NCBI GenBank assembly: GCA_014529385.2
Contig: CM043944.1
Location: 88,876,884 to 88,932,383, forward strand
DNA length: 55,500 bases
Reading direction: 5' to 3'
Origin: Adiantum capillus-veneris
Lineage: Eukaryota; Streptophyta; Polypodiopsida; Polypodiales; Pteridaceae
Under the pieces are notes generated by a model. That model did not search any database. It saw only the letters and a list, made by a program, of their open reading frames with translations, and was not told where the DNA came from. Shown piece by piece: positions 22,823 to 35,900 of the stretch. Made by a program: the position numbers and the translations under genes. Each line of letters opens with the position of its first letter. Position 1 is the first letter of the stretch.

Positions 22823-23196
22823 TAGTGTATTCTTTGGCAATTCAAAACCTTAGTTGCTACTCCTCTTAGCCTTTGAAAATAAGCACTTAAGTATCTACAC
22901 CCACGGCTCGAATTGGTTAATTATAGAGTAGCAGGGTGGGTCTAACATAGTAGAATGCCGAGGGTTAGCTCCTTTCGGACTTCTTATGACTCAATAATGG
23001 TAAAGCCGTAGGCAAGTCTAAAAAGACCCCATTATTAGTACCAAAGCTCCCGAGGTGTGCACCATATCCCACATAGTGGGCTTCACAAAACCGATAATAG
23101 ATCCCAATCCCACTTACCATAATATGATTAACAAAACCAACCATTAATAGGCTACTTAAGGAACTCTTTTCTTAAGTAAGAAAAGAGAAATCAAAT

Positions 23197-23208
23197 GCTC
23201 TAATACCA
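23197..23208 (-). other. Primer-binding site of old chromovirus, tRNA-iMet
   Basis: In element orientation TGGTATTAGAGC, one mismatch from the TGGTATCAGAGC of the young copy, one base from the LTR end. Confidence 0.85.
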
Positions 23209-23209
23209 A

Positions 23210-23950
23210 TGTAATGGAAATGGCCTATGAACTTTGAGAATAGCAGAATTAAGAGAATTCGAGTGAGCATTTTTGTGAGACTACGTTGAGAACATAGAGG
23301 GTGAACTTAATTGATAGTAGCAACATAAACATAGTACCTAATTAACTTGGCATGAACAATACTTTTGCAAGAGAGAGAGTATTAGAGAACATGACAATAA
23401 TTGAGGATCGGATTTACTCGGAGCCGGTTCCCCCTACAAAAGGTATTTGTATTATAGATTCTCCCATCAAGAGAGACTTGATACAATACAATCTTTGTGT
23501 TCCTTGTGACCTAGGTGATGCAATGAAGATCAAAAGCTTCATGCATCACAAGTATACCATAAACATTGCAAAAATCATTAACTATCCCAAGCCTCAGTCC
23601 CAAGGCCTCAAACACCTTCGAAGGTGGAGAGAGCTAGCGGGGAATGAGGGTAGGGAAGAGGAAGAAGAATCATCCATAGGAGAAAGAAATAGTTCCTCAC
23701 TTATCATCACTCTTCTTGATTAGCATAGCATAATATCATAGTAATGAAGATGAAGAAGATGGCAAGCTTAAGCATTGAAGCATGGCTCTTGGTTGGATTT
23801 GCATTCCATAGCCAAGAGTGTTCGTGTAGGCTCTCCACTTCTTAACAAGCTTGGAGAAGGAGATGTAGCTCTTGCACTTTGCACTCCACACAATGAGAGA
23901 ATGTGTGTGTGTGTGTGTGGGAGAGTAAACCCCCCTCTCATGCTTAGTCC

Positions 23951-24004
<54 letters not shown>

Positions 24005-25474
24005 TTATTTAATTATTTCATTTGGACATGTGTCCTCTTTTTCCTCTTTGAGAGAAAGAACTTAATTATTTATTTTTATGCATCTAAATTCTTATTGGAC
24101 CCCTTTGAAACCTATCCAATAGGATTCAAGCACATCATGAGGGCCACATGTGGAGGATCATTTGAACATGTGTCTTTTATGCTTCTTAAGTCATTTTGGT
24201 TGAATTGAATACTTCTAGCACTTAGTCAATCAAGCATGGAAACCGTTGATGCCTCTTGAGAGTTTATTTTTGAATTGAACACTTCAAGAACCTTAGTCAT
24301 TTTAAGCATAAAAATCACCTCAAGCTTTGGGCAAGGTTCTCACAAACATTTTAAGCACTTTAGTTAGCAAGCCGACAAGCACCTCATGCTTGGGTAAGGT
24401 TCCCACCTCAAAGTCAGCCCTAGCTTGCCTAAGGTCAAAGGACTTTTTAACACTAACTTTTCATTAGGAGAAAGTTGGACTCAATTTTGGGCCCTGTAAG
24501 AAACACCAACTCAACATAGAGAGAAGTAATCCTGAAAAATACAAAGTAGTTTTTTGGAATTCTATTTCTCATAGTACATATGTAAAAGTTTGTTCAATCA
24601 CTTAAATGTATGTTCGTACAAAATGCTTTTTGAGAGTTCAACTTAAGTGTGCACCAAAATCCATGTCCGTGGATCTTAATGAGTGATGTGATGTGCAATG
24701 AGAGAAAACACATAAGAGATGTTTTCAAAATACAAAAAGAACACCATGGATGCATCTGGAACGTCCAAAAACCTTAGGATAGCACTTTAAAACACTGAAA
24801 TCCGACGTCTGTAGCTCAAGATACAACTGTTTTAAGCCTAGGGTCTCATGAGGTTAGAACCAAGCGAATAGAGGTCCCCAAGACCCCTCATGAGCCTTTA
24901 TTCGCTTGGTTCTGACCCCTTCATAGTCTTAAATAGTACCTATCAATTGCTATTAAGCACAACCCATTCGAATTTGAATTGCGAGTACCTCATAAAAAGG
25001 TGATTGATGCTTGTGCGAGATAGCAACGGCTGGTCATAAAAAGGTGCTCGGTGCTTGTGCAAGATGTCACTATCAAGCGCCTCACTTTTCTCATGAAAAT
25101 GATAATTTCACCAAAATGTTTTTCATGGATATTTTCAAAAGTGAGACAAAATGCTTTTCAACATAACGTTAGCCTTCTTCCTATTGGCTAAGGAGCATTC
25201 TCTCATTAGAGCTAAAAGGCCCAAAAATGAGTCCATTTCTTTCCTAATGGGAGGTTTTTAATGAAGCTAACCTTAAGGTCTTTAAGCTCCATTAGGTAGC
25301 ATTGCTCTTTAACATACCATCTCTCATTTGGACCCCTTTAACCTTGGACCCATGTTGAGACAAATCCCTAAGCACATGTCTATATTCTAACACTTGCTCC
25401 CATTTATTCTCCCACATTAAATGATCAGTTTAATATGAGAAAATCCTTTGGGTTGATTAGATATTAGATTTTTT
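23210..25474 (-). repeat. 5' LTR of old chromovirus, interrupted by an insertion
   Basis: Aligns with 16341-17736 from TGTAATGG onward, with a longer TC microsatellite (about 23952-24001). Its length of 2,265 bp is explained by a 788-bp insertion at 24462-25249 and a ~57-bp segment missing from the other LTR. Confidence 0.9.
24462..25249. mobile_element. 788-bp putative non-autonomous TIR transposon inside an LTR
   Basis: Present in only one of the two LTRs. The two ends are inverted repeats of ~32 bp: CATTAGGAGAAAG, TGGACTCA, TTTTGGGCC on the left, and CATTAGGAAAGAAA, TGGACTCA, TTTTTGGGCC when the right end is reverse-complemented (about 26 of 32 positions agree). No ORF of note lies inside, so it would be non-autonomous (MITE-like). 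I cannot see a clear target duplication: the empty site reads CTTTT|GGAGG and the filled site has the same flanks. An internal 14-bp inverted repeat (GAACCAAGCGAATA) lies at 24857-24870 / 24899-24912. Confidence 0.6.
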
Positions 25475-25662
25475 GGTAGATGTTGGCTATTGTGTGTGAC
25501 ATTGACTGTTGTAAAAGTCTAGCACGACAAATTTAGAGTGTTTTATAAGGTGCAGGTTATGTGTGATACACGATGCTTACACTGCTCTCAAAATCACATG
25601 CTCTCAAATTCCTTAATTGATGCTACTTACATTGTCTACTATGAAACCCTTTCGCATAGACA

Positions 25663-25796
25663 GTTGAATCCTAGTCAGTATTGCAATCTATTAGTCAACA
25701 TAGGAGCATCTTATTAAATAAAGCATGTAGTTGAACCCTAGTCATCATTGCAATCCATTAGTCAACATAAGAGCATCTTATTAAATAAAGCATGTA
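25663..25796. repeat. 67-bp tandem duplication
   Basis: Units begin GTTGAA(T/C)CCTAGTCA at 25663 and 25730 and end TAAAGCATGTA; about 92% identical. Confidence 0.9.
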
Positions 25797-26575
25797 GGGA
25801 CTCTATGCTTGACTTGTAAGATGACCTTCATTGTGCATGGATAGTATGGCTACCAACTATGTAGTAGAGCCTCACGATGAGACCCATAAAAAAATTCCTA
25901 CTGTTTGTTGAAGATAGAGGAAACAAAATGCAAGAAGATGAGGCTAACCATGGGAGTAACCAACGAGAAAGAAAAGAAGGAGGTGTTGAATTGGGCAAGA
26001 GGGAATATATAGGCCACTCCAGCTACAACAAAGAGGCTCAAGCAAATGGTATCTACAATGATACTGATTGCAAAGGATAGCATAAAGGTGGGGATGTTGC
26101 GGGTGAAACACCATTACTACTACTGCAAATAGAAAATCTTTTGCTAGTTGGTCTCCAATTCAAAATTTTGTACGGCTAAGAAAACAAGGAATGCTTCCCT
26201 AAATGCCAACTAGATGCCCATCATCTCCTCCATGTTATGTGCTAGTTGCAAGAGATAGAATAGAATAAACTGAGCGTGCCCTCTATGATTCTTGGCACCT
26301 CTTTATATTAAGTAAGAGCTGGTTGCAACTGATGGGCTCATCTCAAGAACATGAATCCTTGTCACTTACTAATATTCAAGGGCCATGAATGGACTATAGA
26401 TAGGAGGGGTGAGACAATGGGTTTGTTGTGGACAAAGGGTGGCCAAATGTGGTAGGGTTGTGAGCAAAGCTAGGTGAAGGTGGCAGCTAGAGACAACATC
26501 AAGGAAAATTTGTAAGACGTGGTGGAGCAGTGTTATGATCAAGAGGGGTGTTCAAGGCCTTGATGGTTAGCATTG

Positions 26576-26612
26576 AGGGCAAGGGTGAGGGTGAGGGTGA
26601 GGGTGAGGGTGA
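26576..26612. repeat. (GGTGAG)n minisatellite
   Basis: About five to six GGTGAG units; not the plant telomere repeat TTTAGGG. Confidence 0.85.
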
Positions 26613-26812
26613 CCGTAGCACCAAGGAAAACCTATTAGTGGTACACATATTTTGGGGTAGCAAGGGCAGCATGTTCGGTGCAATACGCATCATTGTCATA
26701 AGTGATTCCTCAATACTTTCTTGAAGTCCATTTTCTACTCAAAGTTTCCTCATGCAGAGTAACTAATAGTTTTATTTCTCTGGAATCCAATATGATGAGT
26801 CTCCAGCAACCT

Positions 26813-26958
<146 letters not shown>

Positions 26959-27303
26959 TTTTTATTCCTCCCATATTGGTAGCTGCCGTTTTTCCAGGAG
27001 AATTGAAATTAGTCCAAAATCTTTGCAATGCTCTCTCACACTCACTTTTTATTCCTCTCATTGTGGTAGCTATCATTTTTCTAGAGGAAAGAAATTGTGT
27101 CGAGGGTATGAACAACTAGCCTCCAACTACTTGTTGATAGCCTATGGCCTTACGCAGCACATAGCCATGGCTGCTACTCATTAAGGACTATTGCTCATTA
27201 AGGGGTGTCATGAGAGAGCCATCGGCAAAGTGTAGGGGCTATTGGGGGAGAATTCACATCAAGCTTGCTAGACGCAGACTGGTATGGAAAGGTATTGTGA
27301 CCC

Positions 27304-27309
27304 TTTTTT

Positions 27310-27348
<39 letters not shown>
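27304..27348. repeat. Poly-T / poly-G homopolymer pair
   Basis: 16 T then 29 G. One of six long G runs in the window. Confidence 0.9.
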
Positions 27349-27560
27349 TAACTAATGATTTTATTTCTTTTCTTTCCGTTATTCTAATGATTCCATGATG
27401 ATCCCCCTTATGGAAAAAGGAAAATATTTGTGCAAAATCATCCAAAATTCAAAATCAAATGTAAAGTATTATCATATTGCAGAGAAATTGGAATGTATAA
27501 CGTGGAGAATTTGGAAAGTCAAGTGTAGGAAAGTTGAGGGTATAGTGTATATAAAAATAC

Positions 27561-27595
27561 TCTCTCTCTCTCTCTCTCTCTCCCTCTCTCTCTCT
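27561..27595. repeat. (TC)n microsatellite
   Basis: About 17 TC units with one CC interruption, preceded by GTGTATATAAAAATAC. Confidence 0.9.
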
Positions 27596-29159
27596 TCTCC
27601 TTCCTTCCCTCCCAAATTAAGGCAAACTGTAGTTTTCTACACGGCAAGCATCATTGTTGTCCTTGTTGGTTGCTTCTCTAGTTACATTGGCCACACAGGT
27701 AGCCGATTTTTCTGTAAGTAACAACATATGGCTAGATCGCATAAGAACAACCGGCTTTAATATTTGACAAATTTAATTTTGGTCAATCGGCTTTAGCCTT
27801 AGGAAGATAATTTGTCACGTAAATAAGTGTTGGGGTAAAGCCCCATGTGGCTGATTAGGCCACATGCATATTAGAATAAGGGGCTCACATATAAAAGGTG
27901 ATTTTTTGCCCTTCCAAATATAGGTCTCCCCTTCTTATCTATTCTCTATTGCCACACACACACACACACACACATGCACACTCTCCCTCGTGTAGTTCAA
28001 TTGGACACACACACATGCACACTCTCCCTCATGTAGTTCAACTGGGATGAGAGCTTGAGGATTGGATAGCACCATTGGAGATTAGCAAGGAAGTAGGCGG
28101 GATGCAAACAAAACACAACAAAACCTTTCACACATTTTTATAGATCTATTTTTGTCATTCAAAAGGCGTCCATTCAGGCCAATGACCACCATTGCTGACC
28201 GGTTTTTGTCTCTTTGACTTCGCAAAAGAAAGTTTTCTCAAAATTCTCACCAAGTCTGAGTTGCATTGCTCAGGTTGCCTGAAGGTCATGTAGGATAGGC
28301 TGCAATTTTTTGTAAATCATCAACGTTTCAAGTCAATTCCATCTATCCCTTATTGTTCTTGCATGCTCTGCAACTTTGTAAAGAATTTTTTTGCAAATTC
28401 AGCACAATTTGGGAGTTATCTACTTTAGACAATAGGGTGGCCTACTTTTGCGGGTTCTTTTGCATACAAGTTTTTTGCATTGCATGAGTATTTGGCATGA
28501 GTATTTGGCATGTGTATATGTATTCATACACAAAGATACACTTGCAGGTGGATATACAGACCATTGTGGTGATTTAGAGTGCTTTTGGAGCTGATTTCCT
28601 GCGTCCAAAGAGCTTGAATTGAGCTTGGTTGTTCTCTTGAATTGAGCTTGGTTGTTCTCTTGTTTTGTGCATTCATGGTTTTCTTTCAGTGAAGAGTGTG
28701 GGTTGAAAATCTCAGCAAATTTATATGCGTAAGTTGAGAACATTTGATTGATGTATGCACTCTTGTGGACTCAGAATTCGAGAACGGAATCATCATAAGC
28801 TATGTGCATTGACTTGTATAATTGATCTGATTTCGAAGAGTGTGGTGCTTATATTTGCAGAGTGTTTTATAGGCATTGACATGTATGTGGTACTCTCTTC
28901 AAGTGGGAGATTATTGATGATAGATTCATTGGTTACCGCATAGTGTTCTTGGTTACATAGGCTCTTAGCTTACAGTGGTTTTGGCATCATTTGAGCAGCT
29001 TTGCTCACTTGTCTCATTACATTGATTTCCATATTTGGCGACAATTCTCTTGGATAGCTTATGCCAAAACATATGTTGTAGTTTGATAGTGCTTGGTGTA
29101 TCAGTTAGCTAGGATTTGGATATTGTTAGTAGATCAATTTGTGCTTGATCTTGTTTACC

Positions 29160-30450
29160 ATGGATTTAGAAAGTACATCATTTTCAAAGTTTATGCCTTT
29201 CCATACAAGGTTTGATGGCTTGGAATTCAAGCATTAGATAGCAAGTATACATGATGCATTGACTCGGTTGGGCCAGGTGTTGCCACTATAGGGTATGGAT
29301 GCTAGGCTGGTCTATGATTGACGATGAGTGGGAGGACTTGGATTATCTTGCATGTTTGACAATCATGTTGCACCTTGGTGAGTCTGTCTATCACATTGAT
29401 TTGAATGCGTGTACAGCTAGAGATTTATGGCAGAGATTGTGTCATGCTTTTTTCATAGATGATTTGAGAGAGATGCCTACAATCAGAGGACAAACTTGTA
29501 GACAAAAAAAAGTTGTGTGTTGGCATTGTGGTCATACAAGGCATGTATGTAGGTGTTGTTTTCAATAGATGAGATAGCATAGGAGATAGCACACGACATA
29601 TACTATCATTTTGACTGATGTGCAAGCAGTTGTAGCATATAAGGATACACATGACAGAGACGTCGAGTTTGCTTCTATGTCTACTCTTTTGTATGTCAGT
29701 TGACGACATTACCTTTGTATTGGATACTAGATGTGAGTGCTAGCTTTAATGTCACATCGAGTCGTGAGTGGTTTAGCACATATACTAGTGGTATGCTTGG
29801 ACATGTGCATCTAGCTAATGATTCAGTGCATGATATAGGTGGTGTAGGGGATGTCAGAATACCATTAGGAGATGGTATTCTCCTATGTGCATCTAGCTAA
29901 TGATTTAGTGCATGACATAGTTGGTGTAGGGGATGTCAGAATACCATTAGGAGATGCCACACTATCATTTCCAAGGGGTGCACCATACATTTGCAAGATG
30001 TACGCCGTGTGACATAAAGCTTGATCTTTGTGAGTCAGTTACGAAACAATGGATACCAGGTGTACTATTGGACGAGCACTTTTTCAGATTGCAACATGGA
30101 CAGCTAGTCATAGCAAGTGGTGTTAGTGCTGGCATGATTCATGCAATGCAAGTATGTCACATTCAAGATAGCAGAATCTTTGAGAGTACACAACCGTGCA
30201 GACTAGGTGTCTCCTTTGCGGATAGACTGCATGATACTCTAGTTGGTGAGCATATTGAACCAATTATGTAGCAAGGCTTATCATACATGGATGCGATGAC
30301 GGATATGGATGACTTGAGCCCGAAGAATTCAGTCGTGATTCATTCATTCATGGGTATGCTTAGGCCAGAGGAGACATTTGAAATGAGAATATTAAAAAAA
30401 GCTTGAAAGTTTGGATCTTTAGAGCGTCTATGTGAGGCTTTGCTCCAATT
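29160..30450 (+). pseudogene. Ty1/copia gag-protease remnant
   Basis: From an ATG at 29160 the frames show a copia Gag: 'FMPFHTRFDGLEF' start, 'LTIMLHLGESVYHI' and 'DLWQRLCHAF' (29299-29460), then a CX2CX4HX4C zinc knuckle (CWHCGHTRHVCRCC, about 29517-29560). A protease piece follows from about 29705 (WILDVSASFNVTSSREWF), in which the usual DSGA active-site motif has become DVSA. An 82-bp tandem duplication (29803-29956) disrupts it. Later sequence to ~30450 is less clear. Several frame breaks; no LTRs found nearby. Confidence 0.7.
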
Positions 30451-30679
30451 TTGTTACACCCATGCAGTAGATACAAGGATTTTTGGCATTGACATCCTTT
30501 GACACATTGTACACACACTTTAATGTCTTTAGGTCTTCTCTCCCCATGTGCCATTCCATCTCGTACCTACCAAAATCCTCAACATCGAACTCCTCCCCAG
30601 TGTGTTAAGGGCTTTGCTTATTGCAGAGATACTAGTGTGATGGAACACCCAAACACTTCAGTCTTCTTAAGTGTATTAG

Positions 30680-31000
30680 TCAATGGAGACGTAATGTTAG
30701 CATAACCTTCAATAAAAGTACGATACCGTCTTGTTAAACTAAGAAAGACACGTACTTCTTTTAATGATTTCGGTGTAGACCAAGCTACAACAGCTTCAAT
30801 CTATTTAAATTAATAGAAACACCATCGTTGGATACAATAAATCCACTTTGTCGATGAAGAAAGTGTATTTACTATGCTTAGTATAAAGTTGTTTACGACG
30901 TAGAAGTTCAAGTACTTGTCGCACATGTTGTAACACATTAAAATCCTAACCATCAACCTCAAAGTCATCCAACCACCAAATCTTCTTCTCTGACCGTACA
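30680..31000 (-). pseudogene. Ty3/gypsy RT/RNase H fragment
   Basis: On the minus strand, frames read 'VLQHVRQVLELLRRKQLY', 'KHSKYTFFIDKVDFI' and 'KIEAVVAWSTPKSLKEVRVF', 'FLSLTRRYRTFIEGYA'. These are the thumb and connection of a Ty3/gypsy RT (canonical forms LRENKLY, KCEFF, WPTPKSVKEVRGFLG, YYRKFI). Frames shift between the pieces and nothing flanks it, so it is an orphan fragment. It is not closely similar to the two chromoviruses above. Confidence 0.65.
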
Positions 31001-31276
31001 CTCAAATTTTTAGGGGGTTTTTTTCCTCTATGGTATCAAGAGCTCTATTCACAAGAATTATTGATACTCACAAGTTTTTTACGTGGACACTTGGCCTAGC
31101 ATGGACGCGAACACAAAGCAGTTTTTTACGTGAACACTTGGCCTAGCATGGACACGAAATCCGTTTTTGAGTGCTTAGACCGTAGTTTGTTACCAATTAC
31201 CTTGTAGAAAAGGACAATTATTTCTAAAAGTAATAAAAATTCTCTCCAAAACTGATATAATCAACTCAAATTAATG

Positions 31277-31472
31277 ATCCCTGCACGGATGCGCGATAGG
31301 TGGGTTGCATAAGGCATTAAAGTGTTCGCTGCGAGGTCCCAGGCTCAAGGTGCATCCGCGACGGCCGGGAACCAATTTTTTTATTTAAGGGATCGACAGA
31401 TGTTTTAATCCGTCGTAGATCCGACTTTTACCCGTGGCGTTCATCAACTAAGATCAACAATCCCTGCACGGA
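31277..31472 (+). mobile_element. Probable tRNA-derived SINE with 13-bp target duplication
   Basis: A ~170-bp body (31290-31459) is flanked by perfect 13-bp direct repeats ATCCCTGCACGGA (31277-31289, 31460-31472). Its first part resembles a tRNA promoter: a box-A-like GCGCGATAGGTGG near 31291-31303 and a box-B-like GGCTCAAGGTG (consensus GGTTCGANNCC) about 60 bp further on, after GAGGTCCCA. A T-rich stretch (AATTTTTTTATTT) lies in the middle. Length, direct repeats and box spacing fit a plant SINE mobilised by a LINE. I see no second copy in the window. Confidence 0.6.
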
Positions 31473-31479
31473 GCAAAGT

Positions 31480-32377
31480 CCCTTTCCTATTCAGCATCTA
31501 CATGAAAACATCGCAAAATGTGCTCAAAATATTCCGACCTACACAACATGAGTGGTGCTCAAGAAGTACTTGATATGCACACCCATGCGCGGGCAAGAAT
31601 CAAAAATTACAATACCTTGAAACGGCCATAAACCAGCCAATGATGTGACCGCCATATCACTACCTGGACCTATTTCCTAACACAAGTTAATGACAGGAGT
31701 ATTGAATAACAGCATTGCTTTCCCTCAACTCATCCCAAAGTCATGGACAGGATGCAATAATCACGCCTGTGTCAGATGAGCAACAAAACCAGACCCGTGC
31801 CGACTGATACTTTCAAACCAATCCAATGACAATGCAAGTGCAATCATTGCCAAATGTGCCCAGGTTCCATACTCAAGCCAAAGGAGAGTCGCCAATAAGC
31901 TACATCAACAGACGACCACAAAGATGAAGTAGTCTCTCAAAGCTTTAACACTACCACAATACCTCCTATGAGGATTGCCAGTGTGCTTGAATGTACCATG
32001 GACCTATCATCCAAGACTTCGTTCTAATTGATCACACAGCAAAAGTGCGACATAGTCTCTCACCATATTTGGAGCACACTAGGCCACCATTGCTTCAAAA
32101 AGAAACCATCTGTCACCAAAGCGGGGAGCACAACTGACGGCTCTAGAAGCAAGTTCCTGAGATGAGTAGACAGCAATGAAATACAAGGGGCAAGGACTGC
32201 ATGTAGGCAAAATGACAAGAGAGAGATGTGCTTTAATCTCCTCAACATCTTGGAGAGGGATTCCATAGACATCCATACAAGAATCATTGACAGTTACTTG
32301 GTCAAGGTCAGAGCTAACTTGCTATGGCAGTAACACTACAGAATGATTTCCTCAATAGGTAGAAGGAAACCACAGAT
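31480..32377 (-). other. Region downstream of the SPX gene
   Basis: Lies 3' of the SPX stop codon and probably includes its 3' UTR. Short minus frames at 32060-32287 are not recognisable, and no second gene is seen. Confidence 0.4.
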
Positions 32378-32901
32378 CTACTTCTCACTGCATACATGAG
32401 TGTTCGAAGATAGCACAATGGCGGCATCAAGAGAATCTTCATCCTCACCTTTGTTGAAAGGCGGTAAAGAGAATATACTGTACGTAGAGCTGCCCCTCCT
32501 GAGCTCCTTAATAGTTCTCAAAGCAGCTAGGGTACTCCGATAAATGTTATCCACATCCTCTCCTTGGTAATGGGCCTGCTCAATAGTCGAAGGAGTAGCC
32601 GAAGCAGGTAACACATTGGCATCACCTTCATATCTTTCTAGGGCTCCTTTCCTCTGGTTCTCGGCCATAGTCCCATTAGCTGAGTTTTCAGCATCTTTTG
32701 TAACCATAGCTGGAGCTGCGGGTACTTCCCCTGCCTCTGACAAAGGTGGGAAGAGGGACTGTAAATTTGTTTCGCATTCTCGTACAAGCTTGGAAAGCAG
32801 CTCCGTAGTAAAGAAGGGTTGGTGTAGAACATTTCGAATAAATGGCATTCGCAACAGAGCTCCAGTCCGCTTGTCATGCTTTTTCAGGATCTTGACGAGC
32901 C
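32378..32901 (-). CDS. SPX: SPX gene exon 3
   Basis: 524 nt, acceptor AG at 32903-32902, completes the split Gly codon and reads [13 protein letters not shown] onward to the stop at 32378. The acceptor's upstream tract is weakly pyrimidine-rich. Confidence 0.87.
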
Positions 32902-35900
32902 CTTTTCGTTAAAACCATCATGAATATCAGAAAACATTTAAACTGGAACTATTAGCGAAATGTGACCATTGAATAAAACAAACAAACTCATGTTGCCCTC
33001 AACATAAGAAAGAGCTCTATGTACCTGTGTAGTTTAAGGAGCTGTAATTCTCAAGTAACACCATTTCTCCATGAAAATTCACAATTTCTTTCCTGATGTT
33101 GATCATTTCTTCATCTAAATTGCTATCGGAGTCTTTTAATGCACTTCTGTCTTTCAGCTTCTCACATCTTTCTTTCAACTCCTGCAAAAAAAGGAATGTG
33201 TTTAACCCAACCCCAGCAGACAAGGCTGCACTGCTGCACTGACTACTGGTTCTAAGAAAAAAAAAAAACTTGCATGTTCTCTAACTTTCAAATTCAGCTG
33301 TCTTGTTTGATATATATTACTAGCTAGAATAGGTGGGGGGGGGGGGGGGGGGGAAGTTAAGCATGTATCAAAAGCTAACCATTAACAGTTGCAAGAAAAC
33401 ATGAATCTAGGCGTGCCCTTAATGGAATCCTCTTGCCACCAAAAGAACTTAGCTCAGCTCCATACCATCAACTACCAAAATGAATCCAAGAAAAGCCGAT
33501 TGACAAACAACCATTACTTTCAGAACACCCAATTTGGATTTTATGTATTGCAATGCAAACAGTAAATAATGCACTTCAGCATCTTTAGGAATTAGATTCA
33601 TCTTTTTGTCTTTATATGCTTGTCACTTCTGTGGTGCAATAGAATGGTGCAATAGAATGGGGGGGGGGGGGGGGGGGGGGGGGGTTTAGAGTTTTGGCAT
33701 CTCCAGTGAACTGCGCAAAGTGATCCCATTATATATTTTGGCCTTTAGGTATTTATTTTACTTATTTGTCGAATTCTGGTAGGGAAATTTTTTGAGGTGG
33801 ATACATATGTGACGGTTGACCCTTTAGCCCCCATTGTATCATTATGCAGTTCTTCATTGCCAAGATTGATTAGTCCAGAAGACTCTCTCTCGCTCTCTCT
33901 CCCCTTCGTCTCTTCGCTTCCACATCATACTTTGACATGGTATCAAAGCTGTGTGCTTGAAGAGTCTTGGTGAGGAGGAGCAACCATGAGAAGACTCTTT
34001 AAGAGAACCGCCTTCACTCACCTTGCTGGCCACTCTTCGGAGTGCGAGAAGGTCAAATTTCTTCAGGTCTTGCAACCTCAATATAGGCCCCCTTTGCTCG
34101 AGCGCCAACGACAAATTGAACGGCAATAACTACGCCCATTGGAATTTGATCATGCGACTCTGATTCTCACGAATAGGTCAATGGGACATTGTCGACGGCT
34201 CGAAGCCCCATCCAACAAGGGATCCCAACTATAGGTACAACCACCTTCAAGATGACGAGTATCTAAAATCGTCCGTGGATTGGGATGCTGTCAATGCAAA
34301 GACAATGTCGACCATTGCAAAATCTGTTACAAAGGAAATTTCTCCAGCCATTCAACCTTTGAAGATTGCCAATGAAATGTGGTTCAAGCTCGTTGGAATG
34401 TTTAATCGGAATTCTACAATGTGAGCAACATCCTTCTTGGACAATTATTTGCCATCCAATTTCCACCCAAAAGTTCCATTTAGATGCTTTAGTTCTCACG
34501 AAATTGCATGGAGCGCATATGAGATGATGTTTAGGACACTTTGGCTAGGAGGAAGACGTGTTGATAACTCAAAGCAAAATTCACATTTTTGAGAAAGGTG
34601 TGAAAGCACTTGCTGATTCGGATTGCAGAAAGAATACCAAGAACCATTTAGATGCTTTAGTTCTCACGAAATTGCCTGGAGCGCGTATGAAACGATGTCT
34701 AGGACACTTTGGCTAGGAGGAAGACGTGTTGATAACTCAATGCAAAATTCACATTTTTGAGAAAGGTGTGAAAGCACTTGCTCCTTGGGATTGCGGAAAG
34801 AATACCAAGAACCATTGTTACAATTGTGGAAAACGTGGTCATTACTCCAACGATTACAATCCAAAAGCAAAGACAAAGTTCTACAATGGACAAAGGCAAA
34901 AACAAGCATCATGAGAGAAGCAAAGATAAGGGAAAAACAACAAAGAGGTTGTTGGTGTAGTGGAGTCTACACTGGTAAACACTACAACCTTCCAAGTCAC
35001 ACGGAGACAAGTGCCGCTACCAGCTTCAACTAGGGAGAGGCTTGTGAGTGGTAGAGAAGGGAGAGCAATTCCCTATAATTAATTAGGACCCTTATGTTGG
35101 AGTTCAAGTTATCGATGTTTAAACATGCGAGTAGTTCAAGGCACATGCATCTGGTAGGAAACCAATCAGGCATATCTATAACACTATGAATGAGTGTACC
35201 ACTCCATTGTTATTGGTTGGCTAATGGATAGGATGTGCTTCATGGTTCATTATCTTGATATATTTTTAGGACGTGAATGTATTCACAACTCATGAATGGA
35301 GATTCTTGGAAGTAGTATGGTCTACAATTCAAATTTTCATAAAGGCAACCATGCTCGAGATGACATTCTTCTAAAGTACAAAGTTAAGTGTAGCAATTCC
35401 GAGCTGTATCCAGTAAGGAGCTACTGCTCGAGTATCCATGGTCGCTTCTTCATCGACTTGGTCTCACTACTTATGTCCACTATGAGCTGGAGAGAGGGTT
35501 GGAATCTCAATTGACTTGACAAAGTCATCCTATTATTTGCTCTGGATTTCAGGTATTTACTTTACATATTTGTCAACATCTCGACAATGCAATTTACTAA
35601 GGTGGGGTATACATGTAACCTTATTACCCTCATTGTACCATCATACAATTATTCATTGCCAAAGTTGATTGGTTCAGAGAATCTCTCATGCTCACTCTCC
35701 TTGGTCTCTACACTTCTAAATCATCAATTTCTCTACACTTCTGCATCGTCAACCTGTTTCTTTTCTTTTCTTTTGGGGGGGGGGGGGTTAAACCCCTCCT
35801 CCACTATAGTGACCCGAACAATCAAAATTAAAGAGACGAAGGAAGAGAAGCACCTACATTAATGGACAATAACATGGGGAATTCTTTCCAAAAACAAAAA

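Larger units (their letters stand above)
16341..25474 (-). mobile_element. Old, decayed Ty3/gypsy chromovirus of the same lineage
   Basis: Minus-strand element: 5' LTR 23210-25474, primer site 23197-23208, gag-pol remnant 22822-18093, polypurine tract 17737-17749, 3' LTR 16341-17736. Proteins and non-coding blocks align with the young plus-strand element, but stops and frameshifts are many. The LTR pair differs by many substitutions, a 788-bp insertion (24462-25249) and a ~57-bp indel. The outer edge of the 5' LTR (25474) lacks the expected TACA end, and I found no target duplication, so that terminus is altered. Confidence 0.9.

Noticed and set aside
26576-26612. Interstitial telomere repeat
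   Set aside because: The unit is GGTGAG, not TTTAGGG.
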